NCBI RefSeq assembly: GCF_900109195.1 | Contig: NZ_FNZG01000001.1 | Coordinates: 620,001 to 684,000, forward strand | Reading direction: 5' to 3' | DNA length: 64,000 nt | Origin: Pseudooceanicola nitratireducens | GTDB lineage: Bacteria > Pseudomonadota > Alphaproteobacteria > Rhodobacterales > Rhodobacteraceae | Shown: one piece after another, positions 16,958 to 25,222 of the stretch | How the letters are laid out: each line of letters starts with the position of its first letter | Numbering within the stretch: position 1 is the stretch's first letter | The notes under the pieces: model-generated | What the model was told of the DNA's origin: nothing | Database searches by the model: none | What the model saw: the letters and a program-made list of their open reading frames with translations, nothing else | Made by a program: the position numbers and the translations under genes

Positions 16958-18586
16958 CTAGAACAGGCTGCCCTGTTCCGGCGGCGTCTTGGGCGTTTTC
17001 TTCGGCGCGGCTTTGGCCTGCGGCTTGGGGGCAGGCGCGGGCTTGGACGGTTCGGCCGCCTGTGCAGCAGGGGGCGGCGGCGCGTCGGCCAGTCGGGCGG
17101 CCCCGACCTCGACCGTGCCATCCGAGAACTGGATCGACAGGCCCGCCGCCTCGGACGCCTTTTGCGCGCCAGTCAGAACGGCCCCCGCGTTGTCCCGCAC
17201 CACGACATAGCCGCGGTCCAGCGTGGCCTCATAGCCCAGGGTGAGGCGCAGCCGGTCCAGCGCGGCCAGCCGGTCGCGCCGGGTCTCGACCCCGCGCGCG
17301 GCGACGGTGGCAAAGCGGCTGGTCAGCTGGTCCAGGTCGCGGCGCTTGCGGGCCAGGTCGCGCGATACGGTTTCCGGGCGCAGGCGCGCGGCGGTCTGGG
17401 CCAGGGCGCGTTTGCGGTCCGTGACGCCCCGCGCCAGTGCCGGGGCCAGCCGGTCCGCCTGATCCAGCCGTCCGCGTTCGCGCGCAATGCGGGATTGCAG
17501 CACCGAGGGGCGCAGCGATCCGCCCGCCTCGGACAGGGCCACCCGCCGCCGCGCCACGCCCGAGCGCAGCGCATTGGGAAGCCGCTCGCCCCAGGTGTCG
17601 AGCCGCTGCCGCGCGCCCTCGGTCAGCCGTTCGGGACGGGGCAGGGCGCGGGCCAGGTCGGCCAGCCGCTGGCGGCGCGACAGCACCGCCTGACCCTGCG
17701 CCCGGATCAGCCGCGCCTGCATGTCGGCAACCCAGGCCTGCAGCTCGGCCCGCACGGGCACGGCGATTTCCGCCGCCGCCGTGGGCGTCGGGGCCCGCCG
17801 GTCCGAGACGAAGTCGATCAGCGTGGTGTCGGTTTCATGGCCCACGGCCGAGATCAGCGGGATCTGCGATCCGGCCGCCGCGCGTGCAACGATTTCCTCG
17901 TTGAAGCCCCAGAGATCCTCGATCGAGCCGCCGCCTCGCGCCACGATCAGCACGTCGGGCCGGGGCACCGGGCCGCCGGGGGCCAGACGGTTGAAGCCCT
18001 CGATGGCGCGGGCCACTTCGGGCGCGCAGTTCTGCCCCTGCACCGCGACCGGCCAGATCAGCACGCGCACCGGGAACCGGTCGCGCAGCCGGTGAAGAAT
18101 GTCGCGGATCACCGCGCCCGAGGGCGAGGTGACCACCCCGATGACCCTGGGCAGGAAGGGCAGGGGGCGCTTGCGCTCCTGCGCAAAAAGCCCCTCGGCC
18201 TGCAGCATGGCCTTGCGTTTTTCCAACAGCGCCATCAGCGCGCCTGCGCCTGCGGGTTCGACGTTGTCGACGATCAGCTGGTATTTCGACTGGCCGGGAA
18301 AGGTGGTCATGCGGCCGGTGGCGATGACCTCCATGCCCTCTTCGGGCTGAACCTGCATCCGGGCGACCTGGCCCTTCCAGCTGACGGCGGCAAGGACCGC
18401 GCGGTCGTCCTTGAGGTCGAAGTACAGATGCCCCGAGCGGGGACGCGAGACGCGACCGACCTCGGCCCGCACGCGGACATGGCCGAATTCGCCCTCGATC
18501 GTGCGTTTGACGGCCCCCGACAACTCGGACACCGAAAATTCATGCGCATTGCTGCCCGCGGCGGGGCCGTCTTCGAACATATCCAT
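16958..18586 (-). CDS. xseA: exodeoxyribonuclease VII large subunit
   Basis: Large subunit of the nuclease that degrades single-stranded DNA into oligonucleotides, 542 residues. An N-terminal OB fold (about 15-110: FSVSELSGAVKRTIEGEFG, SGHLYFDLKDDRAVL) precedes the catalytic core with ARGGGSIEDLWGFN and SAVGHETDTTLIDFVSD. The long arginine-rich helical region that binds the small subunit follows. The C-terminal end is Pro/Ala/Lys-rich (480-542) and looks disordered, which makes it longer than the E. coli protein. The small subunit gene xseB is not nearby. Confidence 0.96.
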   Translation of the reverse strand: MDMFEDGPAAGSNAHEFSVSELSGAVKRTIEGEFGHVRVRAEVGRVSRPRSGHLYFDLKDDRAVLAAVSWKGQVARMQVQPEEGMEVIATGRMTTFPGQSKYQLIVDNVEPAGAGALMALLEKRKAMLQAEGLFAQERKRPLPFLPRVIGVVTSPSGAVIRDILHRLRDRFPVRVLIWPVAVQGQNCAPEVARAIEGFNRLAPGGPVPRPDVLIVARGGGSIEDLWGFNEEIVARAAAGSQIPLISAVGHETDTTLIDFVSDRRAPTPTAAAEIAVPVRAELQAWVADMQARLIRAQGQAVLSRRQRLADLARALPRPERLTEGARQRLDTWGERLPNALRSGVARRRVALSEAGGSLRPSVLQSRIARERGRLDQADRLAPALARGVTDRKRALAQTAARLRPETVSRDLARKRRDLDQLTSRFATVAARGVETRRDRLAALDRLRLTLGYEATLDRGYVVVRDNAGAVLTGAQKASEAAGLSIQFSDGTVEVGAARLADAPPPPAAQAAEPSKPAPAPKPQAKAAPKKTPKTPPEQGSLF

Positions 18587-19213
18587 GGGCGCAACTTATG
18601 CCGCGTGCGGGGGGAGGGCCAGAGGGAAGCTGGGGGAATTGGGGGGCAGCTCTGCCGTCGGAGGTGTTCCCCGCCCGGCGTATGCGCCCGGTGTTCCGCC
18701 CGTGATCAGGCGACATCGTCTTGTGGACGATTTCCGGGAAGGCTGATTGCCTCCTTGGGCCAGACACTACCCTGTGCAACGACCGTTTGCATGGGCCGTG
18801 GCGGAGCGTCGTAAGTGCTGACTTCTGAAGTGTGTCCCGCCCGGCGTTTACGCCGGGCAGCGCCGACCCGCCCCCCTGGGGCGGCGCTATTGCGCCACCC
18901 CGCGGGCCGGCGCTGCCCTTTGGGAAGACCGTTTCGGAGGGGAGAGCCGGTTGGATGGTCGGCGCAGGTCACGCATTTTGCTATAAGCCCTCAACCCCCA
19001 ATACCGGTGATTAAACCATGACACCCGCGCAAGCCTCGCCCGCCAAGCCCTTGGAACCGCAGCCCATTCCGAACCGAAGCACCCCCGGCCCCCGACCCGC
19101 AGGGCGCGCCCGGGGACCCATCAACATATTCGACTTGAAAATCCCCCCGTTTAGGCCCATTTAACGCGCACCCGCGCGGCTTCCCGCACGGATCACGTAA
19201 GAATGGAGACTAC
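18587..19213. other. 627-bp intergenic region between xseA and infA
   Basis: Lies between divergent xseA and infA. It contains the hairpin repeat at 18841-18918 and, nearer infA, an A+T-rich patch (about 18970-19015 and 19125-19165) that probably carries the infA promoter. Short open frames are present, but none has a convincing ribosome site or protein signature. Confidence 0.5.
18841..18918. repeat. large palindromic intergenic element
   Basis: A 6-bp hairpin CCGGCG/CGCCGG (18841-18856) overlaps an 11-bp perfect inverted repeat GGGCAGCGCCG (18855-18865) and CGGCGCTGCCC (18908-18918), whose 42-bp interior can fold further (GGCGGCGCTATTGCGCC). From memory this GGGCAGCGCC...GGCGCTGCCC form recurs between genes in Rhodobacterales, so I read it as a second class of dispersed palindromic repeat. 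Confidence 0.55.
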
Positions 19214-19432
19214 ATGGCCAAGGAAGACACTCTCGAATTCCCCGGCGTCGTGAAGGAACTCCTGCCCAATGCGACATTCCGGGTCGAGCTCGAGAACGGC
19301 CATGAGATCATCGCACATACGGCAGGCAAGATGCGCAAGAACCGCATCCGCGTTCTGGCCGGCGACAAGGTGCAGGTCGAAATGACCCCCTATGATCTGA
19401 CCAAGGGTCGGATCAACTACCGCTTCAAGTAA
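19214..19432 (+). CDS. infA: translation initiation factor IF-1
   Basis: Essential factor that binds the ribosomal A site during initiation. 72 residues, the normal length, a single OB (S1-like) fold: [20 protein letters not shown], with the family core [16 protein letters not shown] and the end [12 protein letters not shown] lies 9 bp before the start. The maf gene follows after 111 bp in the same direction, as in many Rhodobacterales. Confidence 0.98.
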   Translation: MAKEDTLEFPGVVKELLPNATFRVELENGHEIIAHTAGKMRKNRIRVLAGDKVQVEMTPYDLTKGRINYRFK

Positions 19433-19543
19433 TCCGCGTTGCCCCGGCCGCAAGGTCGGGGCCCGCATCCCCCGCGCGCCTGACTGGGGATCCCCCGCAG
19501 CCGCGTTCTTCCGGCCCAGAGCGGCCCCGAAAGAGGCCCCGCG

Positions 19544-20119
19544 ATGAAACTGATCCTCGGATCCGGCTCTCCCCGTCGTCTCGAACTGCTGGCCACGCTT
19601 GGCATCACCCCCGACGACATCCGCCCCCCCGACATCGACGAAGACCCCGCCAAGGGCGAACTGCCGCGCCCCTATTGCGCGCGTGTGACCCGTGAAAAGG
19701 CGCAGGCCGTGGTGGCGGACCCCGATGACATCGTCATCTGCGCCGACACCACCGTGGCCCTGGGCCGCCGCATCATGGGCAAACCCCGCGACGCGGGCGA
19801 GGCGGCGGAATTCCTCTATGCCATGTCGGGGCGTCGCCACCGGGTGATCACCGCCGTGGCCGTGCGCCGGGGCGACCGGATCTGGGAACGCGACGTGGTG
19901 ACCACGGTGAAGATGAAAGCCCTCTCGGACGCCGAGGTGAACGGATACCTCGCCACCGGGGACTGGCAGGGCAAGGCCGGGGCCTATGGCATCCAGGGGC
20001 CGGCCGGGGCCTTCATTCCCTGGATCCAGGGATCCTATACTGCGGTCATGGGGCTGCCCGTGGCCGAAACCGCCAGCCTTCTGACCGCCGCCGGTTACCC
20101 GGTCTGGACCCCGGGCTGA
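19544..20119 (+). CDS. maf: Maf-family nucleotide pyrophosphatase
   Basis: House-cleaning enzyme that hydrolyses non-canonical or modified nucleoside triphosphates to monophosphates. 191 residues. Family signatures are [16 protein letters not shown] at the N-terminus, [16 protein letters not shown] in the middle and [18 protein letters not shown] near the end, with the conserved substrate-binding acidic and lysine residues. It follows infA and precedes the RNase E/G gene. Confidence 0.94.
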   Translation: MKLILGSGSPRRLELLATLGITPDDIRPPDIDEDPAKGELPRPYCARVTREKAQAVVADPDDIVICADTTVALGRRIMGKPRDAGEAAEFLYAMSGRRHRVITAVAVRRGDRIWERDVVTTVKMKALSDAEVNGYLATGDWQGKAGAYGIQGPAGAFIPWIQGSYTAVMGLPVAETASLLTAAGYPVWTPG

Positions 20120-20222
20120 CGGAACCGCCCGGCCACCTGGGCGCGGGCGAGCCATCTAGACACGCGGCCCCGCAAGGGCCCAAAACGACGCAAGACCCAA
20201 GAGGACGCGAAAGGATATCGCC

Positions 20223-21290
20223 ATGAAAGGCCACCTGATCCTGCTGGACCATCTGACCGGCCCCGACGGCCCGGTCGAGGCCGCCGCCCTGCTGCGCGAC
20301 GGCAAGCTGGAAGACCTGCATGTCGACAGCGATGCGCCGCGTCCCGGCGCGATCTATCGCGCCTCGGCCGACCGTCCCGTGAAGGGGCAGGGCGGCATGT
20401 TCCTGAAGACCCCCGATGGTCCGGCCTTCCTGAAACAGGTCAAGGGCCTGTCCCCGGGTCAGCCGCTTCTGGTGCAGGTCACCGGCCACGCGGAACCGGG
20501 CAAGGCGATCCCCGTGACCACCCGCCTGCTGTTCAAAAGCCGCTTTGCCATCGTCACCCCCGAGGCCCCGGGCATCAATGTCTCGCGTCAGATCAAGGAC
20601 GACGACGCCCGCGACGCCCTTCTGGAAATCGCTCATGAGGTCTTTGCCGGGCACGAGATGGCCGCGCGTAATGCGGGCCTGATCCTGCGGTCGTCCTGCG
20701 ACGGGGCCGATGCCGATGCGGTGGCCGACGACATCGCCGCCATGGCCGACCTTGCGCTTCAGGTGCTGAACGACGCCGAGGGCGAACCCGAGAAGCTGAC
20801 CGAAGGTGACGGCCCGCATACGCTGGCCTGGCGTGAATGGGTCATGGAGGCGCAGATCGAAACCGAGGCTGGCTGTTTCGAACACCACGGCGTGCACGAA
20901 AAGATCGCGGCGCTGTTCCGGCCCGAAGTCTCGCTTGGCACCGGCGCGGGGTCCTTCGCGGTGGAGCCGACGCGGGCCTTCGTGGCGGTTGACGTGAACA
21001 CCGGCGGCGATACCTCGCTTGCGGCGGGGCTGAAGGCGAACCTGGCCATGGCGCGCGACCTGCCGCGCCAGCTGCGCCTGCGTGGCCTGGGCGGTGTTGT
21101 GGTGCTGGACCTGGCCCCGATGCCGAAAAAGGACCGCCGATCCTTCGAGGGCGCGCTGCGCGCCTCCCTGAAGACCGACGACACCGACACGGTCATGGCC
21201 GGCTGGACACCGCTTGGCAATTACGAGCTTCAGCGCAAGCGCGCGCGGCTGCCCCTGTCCGAGACGGTGACCGAAAGCATGCTGGAATGA
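20223..21290 (+). CDS. ribonuclease E/G-family nuclease
   Basis: Short RNase E/G-type endoribonuclease domain protein, 355 residues, without the S1-rich N-terminus and long C-terminal scaffold of full RNase E. The two metal-binding aspartates are visible in FVAVDVNTGGDTS and VVVLDLAPMPKKD. The zinc-link CPxC of classical RNase E is absent, so it may act as a monomer or in a different assembly. Its stop overlaps the yacG start (ATGA), so the two are coupled. I leave the symbol blank because RNase G and short RNase E-like proteins cannot be told apart here. Confidence 0.88.
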   Translation: MKGHLILLDHLTGPDGPVEAAALLRDGKLEDLHVDSDAPRPGAIYRASADRPVKGQGGMFLKTPDGPAFLKQVKGLSPGQPLLVQVTGHAEPGKAIPVTTRLLFKSRFAIVTPEAPGINVSRQIKDDDARDALLEIAHEVFAGHEMAARNAGLILRSSCDGADADAVADDIAAMADLALQVLNDAEGEPEKLTEGDGPHTLAWREWVMEAQIETEAGCFEHHGVHEKIAALFRPEVSLGTGAGSFAVEPTRAFVAVDVNTGGDTSLAAGLKANLAMARDLPRQLRLRGLGGVVVLDLAPMPKKDRRSFEGALRASLKTDDTDTVMAGWTPLGNYELQRKRARLPLSETVTESMLE

Positions 21291-21487
21291 GCTGCCCGAT
21301 CTGCCAGAAACCCTCGGACGGGGACTACCGCCCCTTCTGTTCGAAACACTGCGCCGATGTGGATCTGGCGCGGTGGTTCAAGGGCGGGTATTCCATCCCC
21401 TCGACCGATCCCGAGGACATGGAAGAAGCGCTGGACGCCCTTGAACGCGGCGTGACCGGCGAGGACGAGGAACCGACGCGCCACTAG
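21287..21487 (+). CDS. yacG: DNA gyrase inhibitor / zinc-binding protein YacG
   Basis: Small zinc-ribbon protein, 66 residues, that in E. coli binds GyrB and inhibits gyrase. Zinc ligands are C3 and C6 (CPIC) and C18 and C22 (FCSKHC), followed by the family's DLARWFKGGYSIP. The C-terminus is strongly acidic. Its start overlaps the RNase E/G stop by four bases. Confidence 0.95.
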   Translation: MSCPICQKPSDGDYRPFCSKHCADVDLARWFKGGYSIPSTDPEDMEEALDALERGVTGEDEEPTRH

Positions 21488-21649
21488 GTTCTATTTGTGA
21501 CGTGCGGGGGCCTGCTCTCCGCCCCGGAACCGGGTGCGGCTCGCCACCCGCGCATGCAGCTGGGCGCATTCGCCTCAGGACCCGGGCTTGTGAGGCGCGG
21601 CCGGGGTCGGTAACAAGCGACAAACCTCCCCTCCTGCCGGAGCAGCGCC

Positions 21650-22954
21650 ATGCCCCATTTCCTGTCCACCACCGACGCCGATTTCGACGCCCGTTTCGCC
21701 GCGCTTCTGAACATGAAGCGCGAGGACAGCCCCGACGTGGACGACCGCGTGGCCGGGATTATCGCCGATGTGCGCGCCCGGGGCGACGCGGCCGTCATCG
21801 AGCTGACCCGCGATCTGGACGGGCTGACGCTGACGCCCGAAACCCTGGCCATCCCCGCCGAAGAGGTCGACCGCCAGTGCGCCCTGGTCACGGACGAGGA
21901 ACGCGCCGCGCTGGAACTGGCCGCCGATCGCATCCGCGCCTACCACGAACGCCAGCTGCCCGAAGATGACAGCTGGACCGATGCCTCGGGTGCGACCCTG
22001 GGCTGGCGCTGGACGCCGGTCTCGGCCGCCGGGCTGTACGTGCCGGGCGGGCAGGCGTCCTATCCGTCCTCGGTCTTGATGAATGCCATCCCCGCCAAGG
22101 TTGCCGGGGTGCCGCGTCTGGCGATCACCGTGCCGACCCCGCAGGGGCAGGTGAACCCCCTGGTGCTTCTGGCGGCGCGGATTTCCGGCGTGGACGAGAT
22201 CTATCGCATCGGCGGCGCGCAGGCCGTGGCCGCGCTGGCCTATGGCACCGACACCATTGCCCCGGTCGACAAGATCACTGGCCCCGGCAACGCCTATGTG
22301 GCGGCTGCCAAGCGGCGCGTCTTCGGTAAGGTGGGCATCGACATGATCGCCGGCCCCTCTGAGATCCTGGTGATTGCCGATGCCGAGAATGACGCCGACT
22401 GGATCGCGCTGGATCTTCTGTCCCAGGCCGAACATGACGCCAGCGCCCAGTCGATCCTGATCACCACCGATGCCGATTTCGGCCAGGCGGTGCACAGCGC
22501 GGTGGAAAAACGGCTGGAAACGCTGGAACGCCGGGCCATCGCCGGCGATTCCTGGGCCGAGAATGGCGCGATCATCACCGTGCGCGACCTGGACGAGGCC
22601 GCCGCCCTGTCGAACCGTATCGCGCCCGAGCACCTGGAGCTGTGCGTTGCCGACCCCGAGGCGCTGGCGGCAAAATGCACCCATGCCGGCGCGATCTTCC
22701 TGGGCCAGTGGACGCCCGAGGCGATCGGCGACTACGTCGGCGGGCCTAACCACGTGCTGCCCACGGCGCGCTCGGCCCGATTCTCATCGGGGCTGTCGGT
22801 GCTGGACTTCATGAAGCGCACCACCCTGGCCCGCATGACGCCCGAGGCCCTACAGGCCATCGGCCCGGCCGCGGAAACCCTTGCGCAGTCGGAAAGCCTT
22901 GAGGCGCATGGCCTTTCGGTTGCGGCCCGTCGGCAACGCTTGAATCAGGGCTGA
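21650..22954 (+). CDS. hisD: histidinol dehydrogenase
   Basis: Catalyses the last two NAD-dependent oxidations of histidine biosynthesis, L-histidinol to L-histidine. 434 residues, full length. Conserved elements are YVPGGQASYPSSVLMNAIPA, KITGPGNAYVAAAKR, the zinc and catalytic region SQAEHDASAQ, the Glu-His pair in APEHLEL, and GGPNHVLPT near the C-terminus. GGAGCAG precedes the ATG. No other his gene is nearby; it leads a unit with the UPF0262 and phosphatase-like genes. In many relatives this block lies just upstream of infA; here it lies downstream of yacG. Confidence 0.97.
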   Translation: MPHFLSTTDADFDARFAALLNMKREDSPDVDDRVAGIIADVRARGDAAVIELTRDLDGLTLTPETLAIPAEEVDRQCALVTDEERAALELAADRIRAYHERQLPEDDSWTDASGATLGWRWTPVSAAGLYVPGGQASYPSSVLMNAIPAKVAGVPRLAITVPTPQGQVNPLVLLAARISGVDEIYRIGGAQAVAALAYGTDTIAPVDKITGPGNAYVAAAKRRVFGKVGIDMIAGPSEILVIADAENDADWIALDLLSQAEHDASAQSILITTDADFGQAVHSAVEKRLETLERRAIAGDSWAENGAIITVRDLDEAAALSNRIAPEHLELCVADPEALAAKCTHAGAIFLGQWTPEAIGDYVGGPNHVLPTARSARFSSGLSVLDFMKRTTLARMTPEALQAIGPAAETLAQSESLEAHGLSVAARRQRLNQG

Positions 22955-23024
22955 ACCGGGAAACGTAAATTCGGGGTGACAAAGGTAATTTTTTTACCCT
23001 AATTTTACGAAATTGTGGAAATAC

Positions 23025-23037
23025 GCTGCAGTGCAGC
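23025..23037. promoter_or_regulatory. GCTGCA-G-TGCAGC palindrome upstream of the UPF0262 gene
   Basis: Arms GCTGCA and TGCAGC around one base, 49 bp before the UPF0262 start. It contains CTGC-N3-GCAG, the form reported for PhaR (the polyhydroxyalkanoate regulator) operators in Paracoccus and Rhodobacter. An A+T-rich stretch (22985-23020) just upstream could be the promoter. Whether PhaR acts here is unknown, since the genes downstream have no clear PHA role. Confidence 0.35.
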
Positions 23038-23085
23038 ATAGATTGCATGGGGGGAGACCCCATCCAATCAGAGGGAACCGGACCC

Positions 23086-23565
23086 ATGTCCTATATTGCC
23101 CAGATCGAGTTGGACGACCGCAACCTGCCGCCGCCCACGCCCGAGATCGAACAGGAACGTCGTGTCGCGATGTTCGATCTTCTGGAAGAGAACTCCTTTA
23201 CCCTGCCCAAGCGGGACGATCGTGTCGTGCCCGACGGCCCCTACAAGATCGCCCTGTCGATCCAGGACAAACGCCTGGTCTTTGACGTGCAGACCGAACA
23301 CGGCAGTCCGGCGGCGCAGTTCATCATGTCGCTTGGCCCCTTCCGCCAGGTGGTGAAGGACTATTTCGCCATCTGCAAAAGCTACTTCGACGCGGTGAAG
23401 AACCTGCCGCCCGCACAGATCGAAACCATCGACATGGCCCGCCGCGGTATCCATGACGAAGGCGCGCGGGTACTTGTCGAACGCCTTGAAGGCAAGGCCA
23501 CGGTGGATCATGACACCGCCCGCCGCCTGTTTACGCTGATTTGCGTGCTGCACTTCGGAGGCTGA
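23086..23565 (+). CDS. UPF0262-family protein
   Basis: Conserved alphaproteobacterial protein of unknown function, 159 residues, the usual family length. Recognisable stretches are MSYIAQIELDDRNLP, the middle FDVQTEHGSPAAQFIMSLGP, FRQVVKDYFAICKSYFDAV, and the end RRLFTLICVLHFGG. It has no signal or membrane segment. The start at 23086 was preferred to 23047 because it matches the family N-terminus and has AGAGGGAAC upstream. The next gene starts 5 bp later, so they form an operon. Confidence 0.9.
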   Translation: MSYIAQIELDDRNLPPPTPEIEQERRVAMFDLLEENSFTLPKRDDRVVPDGPYKIALSIQDKRLVFDVQTEHGSPAAQFIMSLGPFRQVVKDYFAICKSYFDAVKNLPPAQIETIDMARRGIHDEGARVLVERLEGKATVDHDTARRLFTLICVLHFGG

Positions 23566-23569
23566 CCGC

Positions 23570-24031
23570 GTGGCAGCAGAACTTCCCCAGTCCGTGCTGT
23601 TCTGCTGCGACCACAATGCCGTGCGGTCGCCCATGGCCGAAGGCATCATGAAGAAATTCTACGGCACGGGCACCTATGTGCAGTCGGCCGGATGCTACAA
23701 CGATCTGGAAATCGACGGGTTTGCCATCGCGGTCTGCGAAGAGATCGGGGTGGAGCTGTCGCGCCACCGGTCCCGGTCCTTCGACGAGATGGAGCGCTAC
23801 GGCGACGACCTGTCCAGCTTTGACCTGATCGTGGCGCTGTCGACGGCCAGCCAGAAGCGCGCGCTGGACCTGACGAAATACTACCACCTCTCGGTCGATT
23901 TCTGGCCGATCATGGACCCCACGGGCATCGGCGAAACGCGCGAGCAGAAGTTGAACGCCTATCGCCAGTGCCGCGACCAGATCATCGACAACCTCCGCCG
24001 CCGCTTCGGCCCGCCAAAGGACAGCGCATGA
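23570..24031 (+). CDS. low-molecular-weight tyrosine phosphatase-like protein
   Basis: 153-residue protein of the LMW phosphatase/arsenate reductase fold. The phosphate-binding loop C-X5-R is CDHNAVRS (C13 to R19), and the general-acid Asp lies in WPIMDPTG (about 116). The start is GTG with GGAGG 7 bp upstream. It overlaps the next gene by ATGA. It belongs to the hisD-UPF0262-phosphatase block common in this order. The substrate is unknown; an arsenate reductase role is less likely without ars genes around. Confidence 0.85.
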   Translation: MAAELPQSVLFCCDHNAVRSPMAEGIMKKFYGTGTYVQSAGCYNDLEIDGFAIAVCEEIGVELSRHRSRSFDEMERYGDDLSSFDLIVALSTASQKRALDLTKYYHLSVDFWPIMDPTGIGETREQKLNAYRQCRDQIIDNLRRRFGPPKDSA

Positions 24032-24417
24032 GCATCGTTCAGACCTATTTCGACGCCTTCAACGCCGGTGACACCCAGGCCATGCTGGACTGCCTGACAG
24101 ACGACGTGGCGCATCACGTGAACGAAGGCAACGTGCGCATCGGGCGCGGCAAATTCGCCGAATTCTGCGCCCACATGGACCATTGCTACAAGGAAACCCT
24201 GACCGAGATGGTGGTCTTCACCTCTTCGGACGGGACCCGTGGCGCGGCGGAATACATGGTCAACGGCACCTACCTGAATTCGGACGAGGGCTTGCCGCCT
24301 GCCAGTGGCCAGACCTATCGCCTGCCGGCCGGGTCCTTCTTTACCCTGCGCGATGGCAAGATCGCCCGGGTGACGACCTATTACAACCTGTCCGACTGGA
24401 TCTCTCAGGTCTCGTGA
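24028..24417 (+). CDS. NTF2/SnoaL-like domain protein
   Basis: 129-residue single-domain protein of the cone-shaped NTF2/SnoaL fold, often small-molecule isomerases or binding proteins. The opening SIVQTYFDAFNAGDTQAMLD and the closing RDGKIARVTTYYNLSDWI are typical of the ketosteroid-isomerase-related group. The start is fixed by the ATGA overlap with the phosphatase gene, and the end overlaps the following GTG start (GTGA). The ligand is unknown. Confidence 0.82.
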   Translation: MSIVQTYFDAFNAGDTQAMLDCLTDDVAHHVNEGNVRIGRGKFAEFCAHMDHCYKETLTEMVVFTSSDGTRGAAEYMVNGTYLNSDEGLPPASGQTYRLPAGSFFTLRDGKIARVTTYYNLSDWISQVS

Positions 24418-25007
24418 CCGCACTGCGCATCCTGACCGGGCCGGACCTGCTGGCCGCGCTGGATGACCTGGCCCGCCTGCGGATTCAGGTCTTCCGCGCC
24501 TGGCCCTACCTTTACGATGGCGATGTCGCCTATGAACGCGACTACCTGACTGCCTATGACGATCCGGGCGCGATCGTGGCTGCGGCCTATGACGGTGACC
24601 AGCTGATCGGGGCCGCGACCGGCACGCCCCTAGCCAAACATGCGGATGACTTCGCCGCCCCCTTCGCGGGCAGGCCCGAGCCGCTGGACCAGATCTTCTA
24701 TTGCGCCGAATCCGTCCTGCTGCCCGGCTATCGCGGCCGGGGTCTGGGCCATGCCTTCTTTGACGCGCGCGAGGCCCACGCCCGCGCCCTTGGCCTGCGC
24801 TATTCCGTCTTCTGTTCCGTTCTGCGCCCCGACGACCACCCGTTGCGCCCCGAAGGGGCCCGCAGTCATGATGCCTTCTGGCGGGGGCGGGGATACGCGC
24901 CGCTGCCGGGCGTCATCGCGACCTTCCGCTGGCGCGACATCGACCAGCCCGAAGACAGCGGTCACCCACTGCAGTTCTGGATGCGTGACCTGACGTCGCG
25001 CGGCTGA
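24414..25007 (+). CDS. GNAT-family N-acetyltransferase
   Basis: 197-residue GCN5-related acetyltransferase. The acetyl-CoA loop is SVLLPGYRGRGLGHAFFDAR (about 100-119), followed by a helix and the sheet containing LRYSVFCSVLRP. The GTG start overlaps the previous stop, so this is translationally coupled with the NTF2-like gene and probably the last gene of the run that begins at hisD. The substrate cannot be inferred. Confidence 0.85.
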   Translation: MTALRILTGPDLLAALDDLARLRIQVFRAWPYLYDGDVAYERDYLTAYDDPGAIVAAAYDGDQLIGAATGTPLAKHADDFAAPFAGRPEPLDQIFYCAESVLLPGYRGRGLGHAFFDAREAHARALGLRYSVFCSVLRPDDHPLRPEGARSHDAFWRGRGYAPLPGVIATFRWRDIDQPEDSGHPLQFWMRDLTSRG

Positions 25008-25222
25008 TCCGGACCTGGGACAAACTTGCCCGGAAACCCTGCAGCTGTTTGGGGATAAAGGGAAATTCCCACTCAGCCCTCGGGCGAAAAGACGTGTTTT
25101 CAGAACGAACGCCATATTTCTGCCCCAATGTTGCCCCAACTTGGTCTTGGCCGCATGGTGACAGGCGGACCCAATCATTTGATCGCAAAAACGGCGCAGA
25201 ACCGGCGACGTGTTGAGGTGGT

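Noticed and set aside
21488-21649. Possible tRNA between yacG and hisD, a place where relatives often have one
   Set aside because: No cloverleaf with T-arm GGTTCGA-type sequence could be drawn.
22980-23000. GGTAA-T5-TTACC hairpin after hisD as a terminator
   Set aside because: Short, A+T-based and weak stem; it fits equally well as part of the A+T-rich promoter region of the next gene.
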